Source of the DNA: Haloarcula regularis
GTDB lineage: Archaea > Halobacteriota > Halobacteria > Halobacteriales > Haloarculaceae
DNA length: 64,000 bases
Direction of reading: 5' to 3'
NCBI RefSeq assembly: GCF_029338315.1
Contig: NZ_CP119794.1
Coordinates: forward strand, 2,046,001-2,110,000
Shown piece after piece: positions 27,931 through 36,749 of the stretch. The translations under genes and the position numbers were made by a program. The notes under the pieces were generated by a model. That model saw only the letters and a list, made by a program, of their open reading frames with translations. It was not told the DNA's origin and made no database searches. Each line of letters opens with the position of its first letter. The stretch's first letter is position 1.

Positions 27931-28273
27931 TCGGGCGGCCCGGCGATGATATACGTGCCCGCCATTCGCGGACACCCGACGAACACGGTTGCGCTGACGG
28001 GCTATCAGGTCGAGGGCACACCGGGCCGGGAACTGCTGGAGACCGGCAGCGCCGAGTTCGACGGGCGGATACTATCGGTGAGCGCCCAGGTCGAGTTTCA
28101 CGAGTTCTCCGCTCACGCCGACCCCGAGGGGCTCCGTGACTTCCTCGAGCCCGCCCGGGACAGCAGGGTCCTGGTCACCCACGGCGACCGCTGTGACGCG
28201 TTCGCGGCGGCCCTGCGCGAGGACGGCTACGACGCCGACGCGCCCGGAACTTGGCGAGACCGTCACCCTCTGA
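27931..28273 (+). pseudogene. Displaced native 3' end of the beta-CASP nuclease gene
   Basis: This high-GC remnant begins at SGGPAMIYVPAIRGHPTN and runs through GYQVEGTPGREL, FSAHADPEGLRDF and VTHGDRCDAFAAAL to the expected PELGETVTL stop at 28271-28273. One extra G near 28250 shifts the frame just before the end. It corresponds to about residues 300-410 of the nuclease and has no start or MBL domain of its own. Its composition matches the 5' half at 20704-21418, so those two pieces were probably one gene. Confidence 0.85.
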
Positions 28274-28407
28274 AGGCGTCGACAGGGAGCACCTCGGCGT
28301 CGGCCGTCCCCGGGAGACGGGGCACGTGGGGTGGGGGTCACACGGCTCGGCGGGGAGAGTCAGGCGACGAACACAGAGCGGGCGGGGAGACGACGGGGAC
28401 GGGGCAG

Positions 28408-28572
28408 CTACTCTCGGCGGTCGATGTCGAGCTGCTCGTCGAGTTCCTCGATCCAGTCGGCGTCCTCGAGTTCGGCCATCTGCTCGCGGAAGTGCTCCGT
28501 GCAGACCCCGACCTTCACTCCGTCCTTCTCGACGGCGACGTCGGCTTCGCAATCGCAGTAGTGACACTGCAT
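28408..28572 (-). CDS. Small zinc-binding protein (DUF6757-like, 54 aa)
   Basis: A 54-residue protein beginning MQCHYCDCEADVAVEKDG, with CxxC (residues 3-6), an extra Cys8, and C24-x2-H in VCTEHF. This is a CxxC...CxxH zinc knuckle followed by an acidic helix. It matches my memory of haloarchaeal DUF6757. Function unknown. It is tandem with the PHP phosphoesterase gene on the same strand, which ends 55 bases upstream. Confidence 0.75.
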   Translation of the reverse strand: MQCHYCDCEADVAVEKDGVKVGVCTEHFREQMAELEDADWIEELDEQLDIDRRE

Positions 28573-28626
28573 ACTTCCAGGTAGCGTCCGGCCGACATTG
28601 AACCCTCTGATTCCGGCTGCCGAGCG

Positions 28627-29404
28627 TCAGACACCGAGGGCCGCGCGGACTCGCTTCCAGGCCCGCTCGTCGAGCCCAGTCTCGCCGACGGACTCGCCGT
28701 GGGCGTCGCTCCCGCCGGTCGGGAGCAGGTCGTAGTCCTCGATGGCCGAATCGAGTGTGGCGTCGTCGATGGGGCGACCGTAGGGGTACCAGTACTCGAC
28801 GGCGTCCAGCGTGCGACAGCGGGCTAGCGCGGCCTCGGGGTCGGAGTACCGGAAGGGGTGGGCAAGCGCGACGAGGCCGCAGGCGTCGGCGAGCAGGTCC
28901 CGGCCCCGTTCGAACGAGGGGACCTTGCGCTGGACGTAACAGGGGCAGTCGTCGCCGATGAGGTCGTCGAACGCGCCCTGGAACGTGTAGTCCGTGGCGT
29001 CGGCGATGGCGCGGGCGATGTGCGGGCGGCCGAGGCCGTCCCGGGGTTCGACGTCGAGGGTGACACCGAGGCGGTCCTCGACGCAGTCGATGATGCGCCG
29101 GCCCCGCTCGCGCCGGTCACGCTGGATGCGGGCACACTCGGCCTCGAGTGCGTCGGTCGGGTCGACCCCGTAGCCGAGCAGGTCCAGGCGCTGGTCGCCG
29201 GTGTCGACCCGCAGCTCGACGCCGTGGACGACGGTCAGCCCGTCGTGGGTCGTCACCGGGCTGTCGAGGTCCGGATGAATGCGGTCGTGGTCGGTGACGG
29301 CGACCACGTCGACACCCCCCCGCCGCGGCGGCGGCCGGGAGCGTCTCCAGGGTCAGCGTCCCGTCCGAGCGCGTCGTGTGCACGTGCAAGTCGGCGACGA
29401 CCAT
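28627..29404 (-). CDS. PHP-domain phosphoesterase (frameshifted)
   Basis: Restored length is about 258 residues. Metal-site motifs of the polymerase-and-histidinol-phosphatase domain are visible: DLHVHTTRSDGT (about 4-15), AVTDHDRI (about 38), ALAHPFRY and the final GGSDAHGE. Relatives hydrolyse nucleoside 3',5'-bisphosphate or oligoribonucleotides (TrpH/RNase AM type); substrate not fixed here. One extra base in a run of seven C (29315-29321, plus strand) breaks the frame between AAAAA and GVDVVAV. The homopolymer suggests a sequencing error. Confidence 0.85.
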
Positions 29405-29530
29405 ACCGCCGACAGGACCGCCGGACGGCAAGAGTCTTCGGGTCGCGGACCAGACGTCGCCGACCGCGGTCGGTCAGGGAGGCCCTAAAAAATACAAACT
29501 CGAGTACATTTGTCGGCGGCTGCGCGATTT

Positions 29531-29559
29531 CGTACCATGGTCCTTAAACACATGGTACG
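29531..29559. promoter_or_regulatory. Inverted repeat CGTACCATG-N11-CATGGTACG
   Basis: Perfect 9-bp arms 11 bases apart lie directly upstream of the AT-rich ATAATAATAAATA promoter core (29564-29576) of the DUF5789-like gene. Its position just before the TATA box would suit an activator or repressor binding site. There is no nearby T-run to suggest a terminator. Confidence 0.5.
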
Positions 29560-29613
29560 ACTCATAATAATAAATAGTGAAGGTTTATTATCGACAATTA
29601 ACTTTCTCCGGCC

Positions 29614-29901
29614 ATGAGGCTACTGACAGAGGTTCAGACCGCGTTCGAGGCACACACCTACCCGATGACGACCGAGGAGCTCATCGAGGCCAACGGCGAC
29701 ATGGTCCTGGAGTTGCCAAACGGGACCGAGACGCTGGCCGACGCGCTCGGCCGGTCGGGCCCCGAGACGTTCGAGACGGCCGAAGACGCGATGCTGACGG
29801 CCTGTTCCGGGATGTCCGACAAGGCCATCGGCCGCGTCGGCTACTCCGACCGCGACCCCGTCGCGATGGGCGAGGACGGCCCCGAACAGGTCTCGTTCTA
29901 G
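29614..29901 (+). CDS. DUF5789 family protein
   Basis: A 95-residue acidic haloarchaeal protein (MRLLTEVQTAFEAHTYPMTTEELIEANGD... TFETAEDAMLTACSGMSDKAIGRVGYSDRDP). The helix-rich pattern with YPMTTEEL and a conserved C-terminal YSDRDP segment corresponds to DUF5789. Function unknown. The promoter region has an unusual perfect inverted repeat (29531-29559). Confidence 0.8.
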   Translation: MRLLTEVQTAFEAHTYPMTTEELIEANGDMVLELPNGTETLADALGRSGPETFETAEDAMLTACSGMSDKAIGRVGYSDRDPVAMGEDGPEQVSF

Positions 29902-29972
29902 ACGACCGGCGCCGGAGGCACCCGGCAGTACAACCCGCTTCTTTCGACGCGAATCCGTGAGCAACGTGGCCG

Positions 29973-30383
29973 CTAGCGGTCCAGGAAGTCCGGTCGCGAG
30001 GTCGCCTCGGTGCTGTCGACGTCCTGCCTGTCGAGCAGTTCGGTCGGTTCGAGCGCCGTCGGGAGGCCGTCGCGGCCGCCGGTCGGGACGTCGTCGGGGT
30101 CGACATAGGTCGTCTCGCCCTCGACGAGTTCGTTCCAGACGGTCTCCTTGTCGGCGTCGCCGTCGCTGGCGGCCGCCTTGGCCTCGTTGCGCCCCTCGTC
30201 GTAGGCGAGTTCGACCATGCTGCGCTGGTAGGCCGAGTCCATCTCGCGGTAGATGGCCTCCAGTTCCTCGCGGTTGTACTCGCCGAAGCGTTCGGCGACG
30301 CCGATGGCGTAGGCCCGGTCCGTCGCCTCGTCCTTCTCGAGCGTGGCCCACCCGGTGTCGTACTTGCGCTCGTAGAGGCTCAT
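29973..30383 (-). CDS. Conserved partner of the KaiC-like ATPase, unknown function
   Basis: A 136-residue protein starting MSLYERKYDTGWATLEKDEATDRAYAIGVAERFG. The first 75 residues are helical and contain REELEAIYREMDSAYQRSMVELAYDEGRNEA; the tail is acidic and disordered. It starts four bases after the stop of the KaiC-like ATPase gene, so the two are very likely co-translated. I do not recognise a named domain. The context suggests an adaptor or substrate of the ATPase. Confidence 0.7.
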   Translation of the reverse strand: MSLYERKYDTGWATLEKDEATDRAYAIGVAERFGEYNREELEAIYREMDSAYQRSMVELAYDEGRNEAKAAASDGDADKETVWNELVEGETTYVDPDDVPTGGRDGLPTALEPTELLDRQDVDSTEATSRPDFLDR

Positions 30384-30387
30384 GGGG

Positions 30388-31071
30388 TCACGTCTGGACC
30401 TTCTCGTCGATGACGTTCAGGCCGTGGTCGGTGAACTCGATCTTGCGGATGTCACAGTCGATGGCGGTCCCGCGCATCTTGATGACCTGGACCCCGCGAG
30501 TCATGCTCCCGGCCTCCAGGAAGTTGTGGAAGAAGATGACCCCGTGGGCCAGGTAGTGTTCGTCGCTGTACGAGGAGGGGTCGGTCATCTCGGAGATGAG
30601 CAGCGTCGTCGCCTCGGTCTGTTTCAGCGCCGAGAGGAAGCCGGTGATCTCGCTGTCGACGTCCTGCATGAAATGTTGCAGCAACATCGTCGAGTCGATG
30701 ACGACCCGCTGGATGTCGTTGTGCTCGATGAACGCGACCAGGCGGTTCGTCAGGCCACCGTCCGTGCCGAACTGCGTGATGGTCCGCTTGCCGCTCTCGG
30801 TGACGAGGTTGAGAAACTGGATGGCGTCGGACTGCATCGCCCGGTCGAATCCGAAGTCGTAGCCCGCCATGTCCTGCATCAGCTCCGCCTTGGTCTCGTG
30901 CATCGTGACGTAGAGACAGGACTCGCCCTCCTTGGCGCCCTGCGTGATGAACTGCGAGCAGAACGTGGTCTTCCCGCTGCCGGGCGGCCCGCTGACGACG
31001 TAGAGCCGATCGGAGAGGAGACCACCCTCGACGAGAGAATCGAATCCGGGAACACCGGTCGAGAGACGCAT
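30388..31071 (-). CDS. KaiC/GvpD/RAD55-family RecA-like ATPase
   Basis: A 227-residue single-domain RecA-fold ATPase. It has Walker A GPPGSGKTT near residue 28, Walker B-like RVVIDSTML, and the start MRLSTGVPGFDSLVEGGLLSDRLYVVSG typical of the KaiC/RadA-like archaeal group. Such proteins often act in signalling or motility in archaea. The in-frame longer start at 31098 is less likely. The stop is four bases from the start of the following small gene, giving a two-gene operon. Confidence 0.85.
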   Translation of the reverse strand: MRLSTGVPGFDSLVEGGLLSDRLYVVSGPPGSGKTTFCSQFITQGAKEGESCLYVTMHETKAELMQDMAGYDFGFDRAMQSDAIQFLNLVTESGKRTITQFGTDGGLTNRLVAFIEHNDIQRVVIDSTMLLQHFMQDVDSEITGFLSALKQTEATTLLISEMTDPSSYSDEHYLAHGVIFFHNFLEAGSMTRGVQVIKMRGTAIDCDIRKIEFTDHGLNVIDEKVQT

Positions 31072-31131
31072 ACCACCAGCATGTGCGCGTCTGGACATAT
31101 GCTTTCGTACTCGGTTTTCACCCCTGATAAC

Positions 31132-31842
31132 TCATTTTGACTGATCGATTACAGGAGCGGCCTCGACGGCCCCCAGCAGGCGCTCGGTCCCCGCCGCGTC
31201 GAACCGTAGCGGGCGCCGCCACCAGGGCCCGGCCCCCGAATCGGCCGAGCAGTCGGTGACCAGCCAGTTGGCCTCGGTCCCGGCGGCGGGCGTCGACAGC
31301 GGGACGGCCGCGTCGTAGAGCCGCGAGTCGTCGGGGTCCCCGAGGACGAGCACGCGGGCGTCGAAGGGGGCGCGCTTGACGTGGGCGTTGGAGGCAAAGA
31401 CCGTCCGCTCGTCGGGCGGGAGGTCGGCGTAGGCCTCGCCGGTCACCGGCGGCCGGGCCAGGCGGAAGTGGCCGATGCAGAAGGCGCCCCAGTCGGGGGG
31501 CGCCCAGTCCGGCGGATCGGCGGGCGTCGACAGCGTCGCGTAGAAGACGAGGTAGTCGCCGGTCGAGAGCGACGCGATGGGGCCGGCCTTCACCCCGTGT
31601 TCGTCGCCGTACGTGTAGCGCTCCCCGCCGGCCTCGGGGAACTCCGGGTCGAAGTGGACGGGCCGGTCGGCGACGTCGCCGATGTCCGTCGCCAGATCGA
31701 GGTCGCCGTAGGTCGGGACCGGGTCGCTCGTGGGCTTGGACTCGGGGATGGGGACGTACTCGAACGAGCCGTCGGGGTAGAGGGGGCCCCGAAAGCCCGG
31801 TTCGTTGGTGTTGGCGCCGACGTTGATAGCCAGACTGCGCAT
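31132..31842 (-). CDS. Nmad3-like (nucleotide modification associated) protein
   Basis: A 236-residue protein. The opening MRSLAINVGANTNEPGFRGPLYPDGSFEYVPIPE, with GFRGP, DGSFE and PIPE, corresponds to the Nmad3 family described computationally near DNA base-modification systems. The recurrent HFDPEF and YGDEHGVKAG and the late LRFDAAGTERLLGAV fit that family too. No DNA-modification genes were seen nearby, so a role in base modification is inferred from the family alone. Confidence 0.7.
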   Translation of the reverse strand: MRSLAINVGANTNEPGFRGPLYPDGSFEYVPIPESKPTSDPVPTYGDLDLATDIGDVADRPVHFDPEFPEAGGERYTYGDEHGVKAGPIASLSTGDYLVFYATLSTPADPPDWAPPDWGAFCIGHFRLARPPVTGEAYADLPPDERTVFASNAHVKRAPFDARVLVLGDPDDSRLYDAAVPLSTPAAGTEANWLVTDCSADSGAGPWWRRPLRFDAAGTERLLGAVEAAPVIDQSK

Positions 31843-31866
31843 GTGTGTGGAAGTGACGGTTGGGAG

Positions 31867-32103
31867 TTACTCGAGCGGTTCGACGCAGGTCCGGCAGAAC
31901 CGGACGGTCCGGTGGGCCTCGTTTGACGACCCGCAGTGACGGCACTCGACGACCGGCGGGCCCGACGCGGGCGGGTTGCCCGTCACGCCGGCGTCCCGGC
32001 CACCGCCCGGCGTCGGCTCGCGACGACTGAAGCGGCGATAGAGCAGGACCTGCAGGAGTCCGAACCCGACGAGGGAGACGAGGAGCCAGCCGAGAGGCTG
32101 CAT
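31867..32103 (-). CDS. Membrane-anchored zinc-ribbon protein (78 aa)
   Basis: A 78-residue protein with one N-terminal transmembrane helix (WLLVSLVGFGLLQVLLY), a basic then Gly/Pro-rich linker, and a C-terminal zinc ribbon VECRHCGSSNEAHRTVRFCRTCVEPLE (two CxxC knuckles). The ribbon would lie in the cytoplasm if the helix is a signal anchor. Resembles haloarchaeal DUF7577-type proteins (recalled). It lies 24 bases upstream of the Nmad3-like start and may share its transcript. Confidence 0.75.
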   Translation of the reverse strand: MQPLGWLLVSLVGFGLLQVLLYRRFSRREPTPGGGRDAGVTGNPPASGPPVVECRHCGSSNEAHRTVRFCRTCVEPLE

Positions 32104-32152
32104 GGGACGGTGTTGCGACCGGGCGTACTTCCGTGTTGCTCCCTGCCCGGGA

Positions 32153-33055
32153 CTACCGGTCGGGCGGCGAGAGGTCGCGCTGGAACTCGTCGAACCGGTT
32201 GAGGCCGTCGGGCAGGTCGTACGGAATCTCCCGTTCGGCCCGGCGGTCCACGTTGGCGCCCTCGAGGGGGTCGGCGACGGACTCCCAGCCGTCCTTGACG
32301 GCGATGGACTTCGCGGGCGTGCCCGCGGCGATGTGGTGAGCGGGGATGTCCGAGCCCGCGATCGACTTGGCCGCGAGGACGGCGTTCTCGCCGACGCGGA
32401 CGCCGGCTCGGACCATCGAGTCGTAGGTCAGGCGGACGTCGTCCTCGACGATGGTATGGTAGTTGTCCACCTGGGTCTGGTCGACGACGTCGTGGTCGTG
32501 GCTGTAGACGTGAGCGTCGTCGGAGATGGAGACCCGATCCCCGATGGTCAGTTTCCCGCGGTCGTCTAAGTGGACGTCGTCGTGGACGACGACGTTGTCG
32601 CCGATCTCGATGTTGTGGCCGTAGGTGAAGCTGATGTTCTTGAAGAAACGGCAGTTGTCCCCGCAGTCGGCAAAGAGGTGCTCGGCGAGCATCTGCCGGA
32701 AGCGCAGGGCGAACTCGACGTTGTCGGCCATCGGCGTGGCGTCGAACTGTCGCCAGAGCCACTGGAGGTGTTTGGAGTGTTTGAACCGCTCCTCGTCTTT
32801 CTCGGCGTAGTACTCGCTCTCGAGGGTCGTGTTGCAGGGGTCGTAGCCCTGCAGGCGGACCCGTTCGGCCGGCGAGACGTCGCCGCCGGCCTGCCAGCGC
32901 TCGTAGGCCTCCCGGTCGCCGTGGAGATCCACGAGCACGTCGGTCACCACGTCGCAGGTCTCTTCGGGTCCCGACAGGCGTTCGTCCACCTCGTCGATGA
33001 ACGTCTGCAGTCCCTCCTCGGCCATCGGTGGGAGCGACACGTGGCGTTTGGTCAT
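32153..33055 (-). CDS. Acyl/acetyltransferase, left-handed beta-helix (NodL/maltose acetyltransferase-like)
   Basis: A 300-residue protein. Residues 1-75 are an N-terminal helical region with acidic residues. Residues 75-140 resemble the maltose acetyltransferase cap, and residues 140-235 are hexapeptide repeats (GHNIEIGDNVVVHDDVHLDDRGKLTIGDRVSISDDAHVYSHDHD). The trimer active-site His is in YSHDHDV. The C-terminus is IAAGTPAKSI. Family members move an acetyl group from acetyl-CoA to sugars or similar acceptors; substrate unknown. Start MTKRHVSLPP at 33055; a longer frame upstream lacks composition support. Confidence 0.85.
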   Translation of the reverse strand: MTKRHVSLPPMAEEGLQTFIDEVDERLSGPEETCDVVTDVLVDLHGDREAYERWQAGGDVSPAERVRLQGYDPCNTTLESEYYAEKDEERFKHSKHLQWLWRQFDATPMADNVEFALRFRQMLAEHLFADCGDNCRFFKNISFTYGHNIEIGDNVVVHDDVHLDDRGKLTIGDRVSISDDAHVYSHDHDVVDQTQVDNYHTIVEDDVRLTYDSMVRAGVRVGENAVLAAKSIAGSDIPAHHIAAGTPAKSIAVKDGWESVADPLEGANVDRRAEREIPYDLPDGLNRFDEFQRDLSPPDR

Positions 33056-33191
33056 GTCCCGTACCTGGAATCCAGGGCAGATAGTGGTTTCCGTTACCGT
33101 GCCGATACCCGGTAACACCGACGCCACGACAGGCGGTGACACGGGGTCGCCGTGGCGTGTCTGTTAAGACGCCGCCGCGAGAGGGGCCGCT

Positions 33192-34223
33192 ATGGTCAGG
33201 TCGGACTTCATCATGGAGATCCGTGGATACATGGTCAACCCGGCCGAGCGGCGGCTGCGCTCGCCCTGGCGTGTGACCATCTGGCTGTTCGTCGCCGGGT
33301 TCCTGACCATCGTCTTCGCTGGCCTCGTCGGCGCAGTGCTCCCGGCGGGGGACGGGACCGGGCTCGGTGCCGTCCTGCGCAACGCCGCCCGGACGACCTG
33401 GGTCTGGGTGGCCGCGCTGGGCAGCGGGTTGGGCGTGGGCTACCTGCTCGACCGGCGCCACCTCGGAGACTTCGGCCTGCAGCTGGACCGCCAGTGGTGG
33501 CGCGACGCCGCCTTCGGGCTGGCGCTCGGGTTCGCCCTCCCGACGGTGGTCCTCCTCGTGGAACTCGCGGCCGGCCTGGTGACGGTGACCGGCGTGCTCG
33601 TGACCCGGTCGGGCGGTCCCATCGGATTCGGCACGACCGGCGCGCTGACCCGCCTGGCCCTGCTGGCCGTGTTCTTCCTCGTCCAGGCCACCACCGAGGA
33701 GGTGCTCGTCAGGGGGTACCTGCTGACCAACGCCGCCGAGGGCCTCTCGGGGCCGTTGGGGAAGTGGCGCTCGACCGTCGCCGCGACGGTGCTGACGGGC
33801 GCCCTCTTTGGCGTCCTGCACGCGACCAATCCCAGCGCGTCGCTGCTCAGCGTCACCAACATCACCCTGTACGGCGTCCTGCTGGGGGGCTGTTACGTCC
33901 TCACCGGTCGCCTGGGCATCGCCACGGGGTTCCACGTCGCCTGGAACTACACCCTCGGGCTGTACGATTTCCCCGTCAGCGGCCTACGGACCGGGGCCGC
34001 CCTCCTCGGCACCGAGACGATGGGCCTCCCGCTGGTGACTGGCGGCTCGTTCGGCCCGGAGGGCGGCCTCATCGCCCTCCCGCTGCTCGTCGTCGGGTCG
34101 GGCGCGCTCGCCTGGTGGGTCCGCCGGGAGTACGGGTCCGTCGAAGTTCTGGAGTCCGTGGCCACGCCGAGGCTACGCCACGCCGTGCGCTCTATCGACC
34201 GGCCGAAGAACCAAGATGGCTAA
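33192..34223 (+). CDS. CPBP-family intramembrane metalloprotease
   Basis: A 343-residue polytopic membrane protein of the CAAX-protease/bacteriocin-processing (CPBP, Abi) family. The three signature motifs are present: TTEEVLVRGY (EExxxR), LFGVLHATN (FxxxH) and TGFHVAWNYTLG (HxxxN). About eight helices span residues 28-310. Archaeal substrates are unknown. It diverges from the acetyltransferase gene. Confidence 0.92.
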   Translation: MVRSDFIMEIRGYMVNPAERRLRSPWRVTIWLFVAGFLTIVFAGLVGAVLPAGDGTGLGAVLRNAARTTWVWVAALGSGLGVGYLLDRRHLGDFGLQLDRQWWRDAAFGLALGFALPTVVLLVELAAGLVTVTGVLVTRSGGPIGFGTTGALTRLALLAVFFLVQATTEEVLVRGYLLTNAAEGLSGPLGKWRSTVAATVLTGALFGVLHATNPSASLLSVTNITLYGVLLGGCYVLTGRLGIATGFHVAWNYTLGLYDFPVSGLRTGAALLGTETMGLPLVTGGSFGPEGGLIALPLLVVGSGALAWWVRREYGSVEVLESVATPRLRHAVRSIDRPKNQDG

Positions 34224-34248
34224 GTGCGCAGCGCCGTAACTGGGGAAC

Positions 34249-35301
34249 ATGAACTACCGCACACTCGGGGACTCCGGCGTCGAGGTCTCGGAAGTCGGCT
34301 TCGGGGCCTGGGTCGTCGGCACCGACTGGTGGGGCGACCGCACGCGCGAGGACGCCGTCGAGATGGTCGAACACGCGCTCGAACAGGGCGTGACCTTCTT
34401 CGACACCGGCGACGTCTACGGCCACGGCGACAGCGAGGCGATCATCGGCGAGGCCCTTTCCGACCGCCGCGACGAGGTCACCGTCTCGACGAAGGTCGGC
34501 TACGACTTCTACAACAACCCGCAGGCCGGCCACGGCGAACTCCCCAAGCGGGTCACGCCCGACTGGATCGAGACGGCACTGGACCGCTCACTCGACCGCC
34601 TCGACATGGACCACGTCGACCTGCTGATGCTGCACAACGCCAACGTCGACGAGGTCGACGAAGACGTCCTTGACACGCTCGACGAACTCCAGGAGGCGGG
34701 GAAGGTCGACGCCGTCGGCTGGGCGCTCGGGCCCTCTATCGGCTGGCTCGCCGAAGGCGACGCCGCCGTCGCCGAGGAGTTCGACGTCGTCCAGACCGTC
34801 TTCAACCTCTTCGAGCAGACGCCCGGCCAGCACTTCCTCGAAACCATCCGCGAACAGGACGCCGACACGTCCCTTATCGGGCGCGTGCCCCACTCCTCGG
34901 GCCTGCTGAACGAACAGGTCACCCCCGACACCGAACTCGGCAAGGGCGACCACCGCGCGCACCGCCCGAGCGAGTGGTACGAGACCGGGTGGGAGAAAGT
35001 CGAAAGCATCCGCTTCTTAGAACGGGACGGCGAGCGCACGCTGGGCCAGGCCGCCATCCAGTGGCTGCTGTATCACGAGGAGATGGCCTCCGTGACGCCG
35101 ACGTTCCGGACGACCGACGACATCGACGAGTGGGCGGCCGCCGCGGACACGCCGCCGCTCAGCGACGACGAGTACGAGCGCGTCCAGGACCTCTATGCCG
35201 ACAACTTCGGCGTCGACCGCGACGACGGCATGGACGCCCTCCGCTCGTCGGTGGGCGGCGCGGACCTCGAGGGGACCGGCATGAAGTCCGCCGGCGACTA
35301 G
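34249..35301 (+). CDS. Aldo/keto reductase
   Basis: A 350-residue TIM-barrel oxidoreductase, NADPH-dependent by family. The catalytic tetrad is visible: Asp in FFDTGDVYG, Tyr of that same motif, Lys in VSTKVGYD and His in LLMLHNAN. A subgroup-specific insertion lies at residues 80-110. It follows the CPBP gene at 25 bases and may be co-transcribed. Substrate unknown. Confidence 0.92.
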   Translation: MNYRTLGDSGVEVSEVGFGAWVVGTDWWGDRTREDAVEMVEHALEQGVTFFDTGDVYGHGDSEAIIGEALSDRRDEVTVSTKVGYDFYNNPQAGHGELPKRVTPDWIETALDRSLDRLDMDHVDLLMLHNANVDEVDEDVLDTLDELQEAGKVDAVGWALGPSIGWLAEGDAAVAEEFDVVQTVFNLFEQTPGQHFLETIREQDADTSLIGRVPHSSGLLNEQVTPDTELGKGDHRAHRPSEWYETGWEKVESIRFLERDGERTLGQAAIQWLLYHEEMASVTPTFRTTDDIDEWAAAADTPPLSDDEYERVQDLYADNFGVDRDDGMDALRSSVGGADLEGTGMKSAGD

Positions 35302-35643
35302 ACGGGCGAGGAGACGGCGAGGGCAACCCGGCAGTGGCGCCGGGACGGCGACGCCGAACCGGCAGGTCGGGCCGGACGTGAGTGAATCTGGAGACGAGAG
35401 GAGGGGGCCGCGGTGGAGCGACGTTCGGCGCACCGTGCCGGGATTCTCGATCTGAACCCCTCCGTTTCGTGAGGAGATAGCGTCCCGTCGTGCGATTCGG
35501 TACCACCCAGACCACTTTCACTCCGGTGCGTCAGACGACCGACAGACGCCGGACGGCGGGCGGGTGGACCCGAAACGGAGGGGGCGGGCGGGAGTCGCCC
35601 GGCGAATGGGCGTGGGACAGGTGTGGCGCCTGATGCGCGTGCG
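35302..35643. other. Intergenic region, nothing recognised
   Basis: About 340 high-GC bases between convergent genes. No open frame with convincing composition, no hairpin array, no tRNA-like structure. Confidence 0.4.
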
Positions 35644-36694
35644 CTACTCGGCTGGAGTCACGCCGGTGACGACGAACATCGCGCCGCCGTCCGGTGCCGC
35701 CGTCGCCTCGACGGTCCACCCATGTGCGCTGGCGATGCGCTCGACGATGGGCAGGCCCAGGCCGGTGCCGCCGTCGTCCCTGTTGGTCGAGTAGCCGGGT
35801 TCGAACACCCGCTCGAGCTTTCTCCTCGGGGATACCCTGTCCATCGTCGGCGACCACGAATCCGTCCTCGAGCGGTTCGACGGTCACCGTCAGGTCGCCG
35901 TCGCCCGCCGCGCCGTGTTCGACGGCATTGCGAAAGAGGTTCTCGAACAGCTGGGCCAGGAGGCTGGCGTCCGCCCGGACTGGGGCGGTGCCGGCCACCG
36001 AGAGCGACGCGCCGGCGGTCGAGACCTGGTCCCAGGCGTCCCGGGCGGTCGATGCGAGGTCCACCTCGTCGATGTCCGTGACCTCGGTTCCCCGCGCGAG
36101 CAAGAGCGCGTCGTCGATGATGGCGTTCATCCGCTGGAGGGACTCGAGAATCCGGATCTCGTGGTCCTCCTCGGGTGCCTCGCCGTCCGCGGCCATCTCG
36201 GCGTGGGCCAAGCCGACCGACAGCGGGTTCCGGAGGTCGTGACTGAGGATCCCGGCGACCTGTTCCAGCTGGTCGTTTCGCTCGCTGACGCTCTGTTCGG
36301 CCAGGTGGCGTTCGGTGACGTCGGTGTGGACGACGAGCACGAGCGACTCGCCGGCCAGTTCGAACGGGGTCACGCGAACGGAGAACCAGCGTTGCTCCTC
36401 GGGCGTGTGACACGGGTACTCCAGGGAGAACTCGTCGGTCTCGCCGGCGATGACCGACTCGATGCCGTCGGCGACCGTCTCGGACCGGTCGCCCAGCGAC
36501 TCGCGACAGACGGTCAGGTAGTTCTGGCCGACCATGTCGACCTCCTCCTCGATGCCGTTCTCGAAGCCGAACGTGTCCCACGTATGGTTCGTCAGCTGGA
36601 TGACTCCGTCGGTGTCGAGCACGGCGACCTGGTCCGGGAGTTCGTCGAAGGCCGCCTCCACGAGGCGGATCCTGTCGGTCGGTCGGTCGCTCAC
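35644..36694 (-). CDS. PAS-domain sensor histidine kinase (frameshifted)
   Basis: Restored length is about 349 residues, cytoplasmic. The order is PAS (about 10-130, [18 protein letters not shown]), H-box [16 protein letters not shown] (about 150), N-box [13 protein letters not shown] (about 250), [10 protein letters not shown], then [12 protein letters not shown] and [13 protein letters not shown]. An extra base at the TTT run at 35819-35821 breaks the frame between GQGIPEEK and LERVFEPG. Everything up to VVTGVTPAE at 35644 is conserved, so it is probably a sequencing error. Confidence 0.85.
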
Positions 36695-36749
36695 TTGGGC
36701 ACTGTTAGGAGTCAGGGACCAAAAGTGACCCGTGTCGGTGAGCGGGACC

